Source: Kappaphycus alvarezii (lineage: Eukaryota; Rhodophyta; Florideophyceae; Gigartinales; Solieriaceae). Taken from it: a stretch of DNA of 64,000 bases. The notes below the pieces were generated by a model, which was not told the origin of the DNA, searched no databases, and saw only the letters and a list, made by a program, of their open reading frames with translations. The stretch is from positions 1 through 64,000 of the forward strand of contig NADL03000566.1 of the NCBI GenBank assembly GCA_002205965.3, read 5' to 3'. Positions 57,889 through 64,000 of this stretch are shown here, piece after piece. The stretch's first letter is position 1. Each line of letters begins with the position of its first letter. A program made the translations under genes and the position numbers.

Positions 57889-59227
57889 AGTGGCGTAGAA
57901 AACGTGGTTCACGCACGATACGAAAACCGCCCCAAGTGTCTTTTTCCTCTGCGGCTTCGGCGAAGCATTCAAGGACGTAGTCGGTATGGGATTGGGTGTA
58001 GCTGCGCCGAGGGAAGGCAAGCCTGACCAGGTCCATCGGTGCGGCTACCTCGCTGCCATCGGGTTTGCGCCCGAACATCACCGTGCCGATTTCGCAGCTG
58101 CGAATGCCGCCGATCTCGTAGAGTCCACAAGCAAGGGATTGTCCTGGATACGAAAGCGGTGGAACGTGAGGGAGCCATGCCCGGGCATCGATAAACACCG
58201 CGTGTCCGCCGGCGGGCTTGACCACCGGAATGCCTATTTTGTCTAATCCCTCCACCAAGTATTCATGTGTTCGAATGCGGTAGCGGAGGTAGTTTTCGTC
58301 GACGATTTCCGTCAACCCTTGGGCGATAGCGTCGAGATCACGACCGGCAAGACCGCCGTAGGTTGGGAAGCCTTCGGTCATGATGAGACGCGCACGGGCC
58401 TCTTCGGCGAGCCGACCGTCGTTTAGGCCCAGCCAGCCCCCGATATTGGCAAAGCCGTCTTTCTTGGCACTCATGGTCACGCCATCGGCAACGCTGAAGC
58501 AATCGCGAACGATGTCAGGTATGGCGCGGTCGCCCTGACCCTCCTCGCGTTTTTTGATGAAATACGCGTTTTCGGCGAAACGACACCCGTCGATGAAGAA
58601 AGGCTTGTTGAAGCGTTTGGCGAGATCGGCGGTAGCACGAATGTTGGCCAAACTCACGGGCTGACCGCCGCCGGCGTTGTTGGTGAGGGTGATGAGCACG
58701 CAGGGAACCCGGTCGTCTTCGGCTTTCAAGAACTCTTCGAGGCGAGTCAGATCCATGTTGCCTTTGAAGGGATGAAGTGAGCTTGGGTCGGCCCCCTCGG
58801 CGATGACCAGGTCTACCGCGCTCGCACCCGAAGCCTCGATATTTCCTCGGGTAGTGTCGAAATGGGTATTCGATGGAATGGTCTTTCCCGCGCCACCGAC
58901 GAGCGAAAAGAGAATGGCTTCGGCGGCCCGACCCTGGTGGGTGGGAATGATGTGTTCGAATGGCATGAGCTCGCGCACCGCCGCTTCAAAGCGAAAGAAC
59001 GAGGGCGAACCCGCGTAGCTTTCGTCGCCCCGCATCATCGATGCCCATTGCTCCGCGCTCATCGCCCCGGTGCCACTGTCCGTCAAGAGGTCGATAACGA
59101 CGTGCTCGGCATGAAGTCGAAAGAGATTGAATTCGTTAGCGCGGAGAAATGCTTGGCGCTCCTCACGGGTTAGCATGTGGATGGGTTCTACGGCTTTGAT
59201 GCGGAACGGCTCGATGATGGTCTTCAT
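57863..59227 (-). CDS. tnaA: Tryptophanase (tryptophan indole-lyase)
   Basis: This is a PLP enzyme that cleaves tryptophan to indole, pyruvate and ammonia. The start at 59227 gives MKTIIEPFRIKAVEPIHMLT and a 454-residue product. Signatures include IDLLTDSGTGAMS, RGDESYAGS, SAKKD with the PLP Lys at 255 or 256, and EGFPTYGGLAGRD. The Asp of FDTTRG and the His of LRHFTS match the tryptophanase-specific residues rather than the Thr and Phe of tyrosine phenol-lyase. No tnaC leader or tnaB transporter is visible. Confidence 0.9.
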   Translation of the reverse strand: MKTIIEPFRIKAVEPIHMLTREERQAFLRANEFNLFRLHAEHVVIDLLTDSGTGAMSAEQWASMMRGDESYAGSPSFFRFEAAVRELMPFEHIIPTHQGRAAEAILFSLVGGAGKTIPSNTHFDTTRGNIEASGASAVDLVIAEGADPSSLHPFKGNMDLTRLEEFLKAEDDRVPCVLITLTNNAGGGQPVSLANIRATADLAKRFNKPFFIDGCRFAENAYFIKKREEGQGDRAIPDIVRDCFSVADGVTMSAKKDGFANIGGWLGLNDGRLAEEARARLIMTEGFPTYGGLAGRDLDAIAQGLTEIVDENYLRYRIRTHEYLVEGLDKIGIPVVKPAGGHAVFIDARAWLPHVPPLSYPGQSLACGLYEIGGIRSCEIGTVMFGRKPDGSEVAAPMDLVRLAFPRRSYTQSHTDYVLECFAEAAEEKDTWGGFRIVREPRFLRHFTSAFERL

Positions 59228-59394
59228 AGCTCTGATGGAGGTAAGGATTTCGCGACGCCGGGGCAACGGGTGGGGCTTGCCTCGGCAGTCTTGCCTCAGT
59301 CACAGCGATCGTCCGGAACTTCGGACGCGAAAGACGGAGCGAGGCTTGGTCATTGCTCCGTGGGACCTACCCTAGGGCGCGGAGGAGTTTGACG

Positions 59395-60264
59395 ATGATG
59401 AATCAGTTAAAAACGATCGCGTTGCTTGGTGGGTTATCCGCTCTGCTCATTACCATCGGTGGTCTCATCGGTAATGGGGCGATGATCCTCTTCGTGCTGG
59501 TTGCGATCGCCATGAATATCGGCGCGTATTTTTATTCCGACAAAATCGTATTGCGCATGCAGAAGGCCGAGCCGGTTGACGTTCGGAAGGCGCCACGACT
59601 CCACGCGATGGTCGAAGAGCTTGCGCAGTCCGCTAAAATCCCGACTCCCCGCCTTTACCTGGTTCACGACCCCCAGCCAAACGCATTTGCCACCGGGCGA
59701 AATCCACAGCAGGGGGTGGTCGCGGTGACGAGCGGGATCCTAGAGCACCTAAACGAGCGCGAGCTCCGAGGGGTCATCGCCCATGAGATCGCGCACATTA
59801 AGAATCGCGACATTCTCATCGCAACCGTCGCAGCTGGTATCGCTTCTGCGGTGACGTTGATTGCCAACGTGCTGCAGTTTTCGGCGTTTTTCGGCGGTTT
59901 TGGCGATGATGAAGATGAAGGCGCTTCTCCGCTTGCAGCTCTTGCTGTGGCGCTGGTGGCACCGCTGGCAGCGACCCTGATCCAGCTTGGGATCTCGCGG
60001 TCACGGGAGTTCCAGGCCGATGCGGTGGGCGCGCGGATTTCTGGCGACCCCGAGGGTTTGGCGCGTGCGCTCGAGCGGCTCCAACTCGGCACCCAACGGA
60101 TCCCGTCGCACGCCGAGCCTGCTGGAGCGAGTCTGTACATCGCGAATCCGCTCGCAGGTAGAAGCTTGGGATCGCTGTTCTCGACTCATCCCGAGATGAG
60201 CGAACGGATCGCTAAACTTCGGGCAATGCCGATGGCGGCGCGATCTGCGCGCGGCATCGCTTGA
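59395..60264 (+). CDS. htpX: HtpX-like M48 family zinc metalloprotease
   Basis: This is an inner-membrane protease for misfolded membrane proteins. The start at 59395 (the first of two ATGs) follows GGAGGAG by about 9 bases and gives a 289-residue product. Two N-terminal helices (about residues 7-45) precede the zinc motif VIAHEIAHIKNRD; another helix pair (about 140-205) and the third-ligand region SREFQADAVGARI follow. It ends with STHPEMSERIAKL, as expected. Confidence 0.92.
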   Translation: MMNQLKTIALLGGLSALLITIGGLIGNGAMILFVLVAIAMNIGAYFYSDKIVLRMQKAEPVDVRKAPRLHAMVEELAQSAKIPTPRLYLVHDPQPNAFATGRNPQQGVVAVTSGILEHLNERELRGVIAHEIAHIKNRDILIATVAAGIASAVTLIANVLQFSAFFGGFGDDEDEGASPLAALAVALVAPLAATLIQLGISRSREFQADAVGARISGDPEGLARALERLQLGTQRIPSHAEPAGASLYIANPLAGRSLGSLFSTHPEMSERIAKLRAMPMAARSARGIA

Positions 60265-60314
60265 ATCGAAAGATCTTGCGAAAACGGTGAAGATGTGGTC
60301 GGGAACGGGTAGTG

Positions 60315-61055
60315 ATGGACCATGCGACCCACCCGCTCAGGCCGCCCCAACCGCGCGGATCGCGGTGTGCAACGTGCGATCAGCACGAGTGCACCGAGTG
60401 GTCTGAGCTCGCCCCCGAAGACCTCGACTTTCTCAGCCGCGTTAAAACGTCGAATGTTTATCAGCCGGGTCAGTTTGTGTTCTATCAAGGTCATCAGTGC
60501 CTGGGCCTTTATTGCGTTAGAGATGGTGTGATCGCGGTGAAGAAGTTCGATGCCATCGGCAACAGCGTCATTCTTCGCTTGGCCGGCGCAGGTGAGACGC
60601 TGGGATATCGGTCTTACTTTGGTGGCGGAGTTTATGGCGCCAGCGCCGAAGTCATGAGCCCCGCAAGGATCTGCTTCATTGATCGCGATGCTGTCAACGA
60701 GCTACTGGAACGTGACTCACGACTAGGACATCGCTTTCTCCGCCACATGGCCAGCGATTTGGCTGACTCAGATCAGGAACATCTGAATCGTTTAACACTC
60801 AATGTTCGGTCACGTCTTGTCTATCTTTTGCTAACGTGGCGTGAGCGCTTTGCCAAAGTCGATGATCGCGGGGATATGGTCGTTGAGCTTCCGATGTCGC
60901 GGCAGGACATCGCCTGTAGGCTTGGAACTCGCCCGGAGACCGTCGCTCGGGCCATACGGGCGCTGGAACACGATGGGATCGTGAGGTTCCGGGGGCGACA
61001 GGCGGTTATCCCGGATCTTGACCCCTTGCTCGATGAGCTCGAAAACTCGATTTGA
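60315..61055 (+). CDS. Crp/Fnr family regulator with N-terminal cysteines (FNR-like)
   Basis: The 246-residue protein has a cyclic-nucleotide-like sensory domain (QPGQFVFYQGHQCLGLYCVRDG) and a C-terminal winged helix (PMSRQDIACRLGTRPETVARAIRALEHDG). C18, C21 and C26 form C-x2-C-x4-C, and a later Cys in SPARICFIDRD could be the fourth ligand, so an oxygen-sensitive Fe-S cluster like FNR is plausible. It lies next to ccoS/ccoI, genes that FNR-type regulators often control. The start is ATG 60315; GTG 60312 is possible. Confidence 0.85.
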   Translation: MDHATHPLRPPQPRGSRCATCDQHECTEWSELAPEDLDFLSRVKTSNVYQPGQFVFYQGHQCLGLYCVRDGVIAVKKFDAIGNSVILRLAGAGETLGYRSYFGGGVYGASAEVMSPARICFIDRDAVNELLERDSRLGHRFLRHMASDLADSDQEHLNRLTLNVRSRLVYLLLTWRERFAKVDDRGDMVVELPMSRQDIACRLGTRPETVARAIRALEHDGIVRFRGRQAVIPDLDPLLDELENSI

Positions 61056-61124
61056 GCAGAGCCCTCTCGGTGTTTCACACTGGGTTGATTCTTTTTCTCC
61101 TACAGAGTGCCGTGAGCTTTGCAG

Positions 61125-61310
61125 TTACTGGGTTTCTTCATCTTCGCCGAGCGTCTTTGGGATCGTCGCTGACGACTCGTCGGTGAGGATCCGGAGGGGT
61201 GGGGTGTCTAAGTCCTCGAATTCTCCCGAACGCACGGCCCAAACGAAAGCGGCGATCATCGCCGTAACCACGACCAGCGCGAGCGGTATCAGAATGTAGA
61301 TCACGTCCAT
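61125..61310 (-). CDS. ccoS: cbb3-type cytochrome oxidase assembly protein CcoS
   Basis: The 61-residue protein has one membrane helix and the CcoS signature after it (GEFEDLDTPPLRILTDE). It is needed for maturation of cbb3-type cytochrome oxidase, probably copper or haem insertion. It lies 54 bases downstream of ccoI on the same strand, as in typical ccoGHIS clusters. Confidence 0.92.
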   Translation of the reverse strand: MDVIYILIPLALVVVTAMIAAFVWAVRSGEFEDLDTPPLRILTDESSATIPKTLGEDEETQ

Positions 61311-61364
61311 CTCCTAAGGTCCTCCGTGAGAGTCAGAAGTACGTCGTCGTTGCCCCTCCATGGA

Positions 61365-63874
61365 TCAACGACCGGGTCTAAAGCTCCGCGAGCGATACGA
61401 ATGCATGATTACCGTGATTGAACTGATTGGCATTAAGATCGCGGCGAGGAGGGGCCCGACAACACCGGCCAGAGCCAAGGAGACTCCAACGGTATTGTAA
61501 GCGAGAGAAATGAGATGATTTCGTCGGATGACCGCCAACGTTCGCCTTGACCCTTCAATGGCATCCACCAGGGGGTTTCAAACCCTCTCCGGTGGCGTAA
61601 ATATCTGCAGCGCTTAAGCTCGCTTCAGCGCCGCCGCGTATGGCAAAGCCCACGTCGGCCTCGAGGAGTGCTGAGGCGTCGTTGACTCCGTCGCCGACCA
61701 TCGCGACGGGCAGGTGGCCGTCGCGATGGTCTCTGAGAACGTGCTCCTTGTCTTCGGGCGAAGCACCACCGATGATTTCGTCAGGTTTGAATCCCAGGGC
61801 AGCTCCAACCGCTGATGCAGTTTCCGGGTGATCGCCTGATAAGAGCATCGTTCGATGTCCCAGGCCGCGAAGCGTGATCAACACGTTGCGGGAATCCCGG
61901 CGGATCCGGTCGCCCCAGAATCACGAGGGCCCTGAACCGCTCCTCGACGACGATGCCGATCGGGGTGTGCCCGGCCGCCGTCGCGTCCTCGATGATTGGA
62001 GTCATCGTTGGTGGAGTGCAATGCCCAAAGTGCGAGAGAAACGAAAGCGAACCGATGCGATAACACTCTCCGTCGACGCACGCTTCGACTCCGCCGCCAA
62101 GCGCAGTCTGCACCGCATCTCGAGGTACCGTCGCGGCTCGGTGATCGTGTGCGCTGACCTTCGAGTCCTCCGAATTCGCTTCGGGTTGACGATCGGATCC
62201 GAATTCAACCAGCGCCGATGCTACAGGATGGCAGGCATGATGCTCGATCGCGGCAACAATGGGCTGAAGCTCCGAGTCTCCGATCCATTCGACCACGCGG
62301 AGTCGTCCTTCGGTCAGCGTGCCGGTTTTATCGAAAAAGAAGGTCAGCGGTCGCTGAAGGAGATCAAACGCGTTGGCATTTTTGATGAGAATGCCTGCAC
62401 GTGCAGCTTGTCCTATCGCCGCGGTGACGGCTAGGGGCGTGGCAAGGCCCAGGGCACAGGGACAGCTGATCACCAAAACGGCGATGGCACGATCTAGAGC
62501 GTCTTGGGCTGAGATCTCGAACCCGAGGAGAAAGCCCACGGCAGCCAGGAGTAGCACCGCGACCACAAACCAACCAGCAAGACGATCGGCTCGCTGAACA
62601 CTAGGCGTGGTTGGGGTACCCTCGAGCACGCGTTCCACCAGGCGACCGATACGACTGTCTGCTCCAGCTTGAGTTGTCCTGACGATGAATGTCTTGCTGA
62701 GATTGGCTGTACCTGCCGAAACCTCGCTTCCTATCTGTACAGCCCGAGGTCTGCTCTCGCCACTCAACCACGATTCATCGACATGGCTTTCGCCGCTGAC
62801 GATCTCGCCGTCGACGGGAATACTCTCGCCAGCGCGCACCTCAACACGATCGCCGATCACGAGTGACGCCACTGCAACCTCTTCTATGCGATCAGCCCCC
62901 GAGCTCGACAACGTCTCTAAGCGTCGAGCATGGCGCGGGCAGAGTGTGTGGCGCATTTTAGAAGCGTCCGAAGCGCGTCGTTGCTGGCGTCGCTCGAGAT
63001 AGCGTCCGACTAGGAGCAAAAGCACCAGCGTGAGCAAAGAATCGAAATAGATTTCCCCTACGCCCCTGATCGTATGAAGCGCGCTAAAGAAAAACCCAGT
63101 GACCAAGCCAACACTGATTGGCAAATCCATATGTGGACGTCGAAGTCGAAATGAGCTCCAAGCGCCGCGAAGAAAAGGGCGCGCGCAGAAGAGCAGTGCA
63201 GGAAGAGACACTGCAAGGCTTGCCCAGCGGAAGAAGGTACGCACGCCTTGGTCGATTCCTGACGCCTCACCGCTGTAGAGCGCAGCGGCCATCAACATCA
63301 CGTTGCCAGTAGCGGCGAATGCGACCGCAATGCGGATCCACTCGCGGCGCTCCTCGGCACGACGCAATCGGTCGGCTTCAGATCGGTGGTAGGGATGCGG
63401 GGTGTACCCCAATCGATCCAGAGTTCGCGCGATTTCGGAGAGCTTTACTGCCCCGGCTTCGAATTCGATTCGGGCGACCGAGTTCGCCATATTCAGACGA
63501 CTGTGATGTACCCCATCAACCAAAGCTGGCAGTTTCTCTACGAGCCACATGCAGCCGGCGCAGTGGACCCCATCGAGATAGAGTTCGATCGATGCGGTAC
63601 CGTCCTCGCCTACGGCCAAATAACGCGCGTGAAATTCCTCGTGGTCAAACTCCGGAAAGCCTCTTCCCGATGGGGTGGCAGGTTGAATCTCAGCGACCTT
63701 GAGCTCACGCAGCCGATAATACTCGTCCAAACCTTGAGCGCGTAAGAAGTGGTACACCGCATCGCACCCCGAGCAACAAAACGCCGGAGCGTCGTTGTTG
63801 AAGCGATCCTCCGGCACCGGGAGCCCGCAGTGGGCACACCCTGCGATCGGGTCGTCAGCTGGTGAACAAACCAT
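61365..63874 (-). pseudogene. ccoI: CcoI/FixI-type copper P-type ATPase, two frame breaks
   Basis: This is a heavy-metal P-type ATPase of the CcoI/FixI type, which exports copper for cbb3 oxidase assembly. Visible parts are an N-terminal CAHCGLPV and CCSGC region, a heavy-metal domain with GVHCAGCMWLVEKL, several membrane helices, the CPC motif (VISCPCALGLATPL), the phosphorylation site FFDKTGTLTEGRL, and the late MVGDGVNDASALLEADVG. The frame breaks at 61913-61916 (C4 on the plus strand, one extra base) and at 61571-61575 (G5, one extra base), after which SRRTLAVIRRN and the last helices follow. ATG 63874 is chosen over TTG 63883. The parent frame and domain order are clear. Confidence 0.88.
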
Positions 63875-64000
63875 CAGTGGCAAGTCCCTTGTGCTGCCTC
63901 CGGAATAGACAGAGGGGCGTATCCTGACACCTGGCTGGCGTGGGATTGTAATGCCGTCCCATGGTGAATGTGCTCGATCCGATAAAGCCGGGTGGCCACA

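Noticed and set aside
63875..64000. Gene upstream of ccoI at the right edge, possibly ccoH
   Set aside because: The last 126 bases give no recognisable FixH/CcoH or CcoG residues in any frame; too short to call.

Overview
The window looks like chromosomal DNA of a Gram-negative, aerobically respiring bacterium, most likely a Myxococcota or other deltaproteobacterial-type lineage. Direct signs of an outer membrane are a TonB-dependent receptor, a tolQ-tolR-tolA-tolB cluster and many lipoboxes. Signs of cytochrome c respiration are ccmF-G-H-I and the cbb3-oxidase maturation genes ccoS and ccoI. The myxobacterial leaning is an inference from the mix: a GSI-alpha glutamine synthetase, an SdpC-like lipoprotein, a MutS-like membrane ATPase, Sel1/MORN secreted proteins and many private lipoproteins. 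I see no prophage, transposase, integrase or CRISPR array.

Layout. 1-7482: two related fasciclin (FAS1) proteins flank a TonB-dependent receptor; all three reading frames are interrupted. 7547-15610: a lipoprotein, proline dehydrogenase, a fructosamine-kinase/LMW-phosphatase pair, three tandem AIM24-family genes, an acyl-CoA dehydrogenase and a HEAT-like protein. 15649-24837: YggX, a frameshifted S9 peptidase, an HAD phosphatase plus LarA-like protein, glnA, a DUF547 protein, an HExxH membrane protein, an enoyl-CoA hydratase and YggT. 24901-27130: three tandem paralogous lipoproteins, the middle one cut by a deletion. 27142-33765: an unknown protein, an M20 amidohydrolase, an extended IF-1, a MutS-like ATPase, a DUF1279 protein and a Sel1/MORN protein. 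33917-38033: tRNA-Arg, a decayed alpha/beta hydrolase, a SYLF lipoprotein, an FAH-family hydrolase and a RES/Xre toxin-antitoxin pair. 38039-42649: a zinc-ribbon protein and tolB-A-R-Q. 42970-49356: an SdpC-like lipoprotein with a clear terminator, a beta-lactamase-fold remnant, an acidic unknown and the ccmFGHI operon. 49534-59227: katG, a DUF885 protein, two tandem 640-residue proteins of unknown family and tryptophanase. 59395-63874: HtpX, an FNR-like regulator, ccoS and a frameshifted ccoI.

Functional themes are envelope integrity (Tol, HtpX, lipoproteins), cytochrome c and cbb3 oxidase assembly, oxidative-stress defence (KatG, YggX), and amino-acid use (proline dehydrogenase, tryptophanase, M20 amidohydrolase, GS).

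Two points deserve most attention. First, the tandem pair at 53936-57888 has a strongly conserved N-terminal module and a hydrophobic hairpin, has no recognised family and sits behind an AT-rich leader. Second, ten frame breaks fall in six genes. Eight are +1 events at an in-frame CCC or GGG codon, seven of these in C/G runs of four or five. Read or assembly error is the simplest explanation, but the pattern is regular enough to test.
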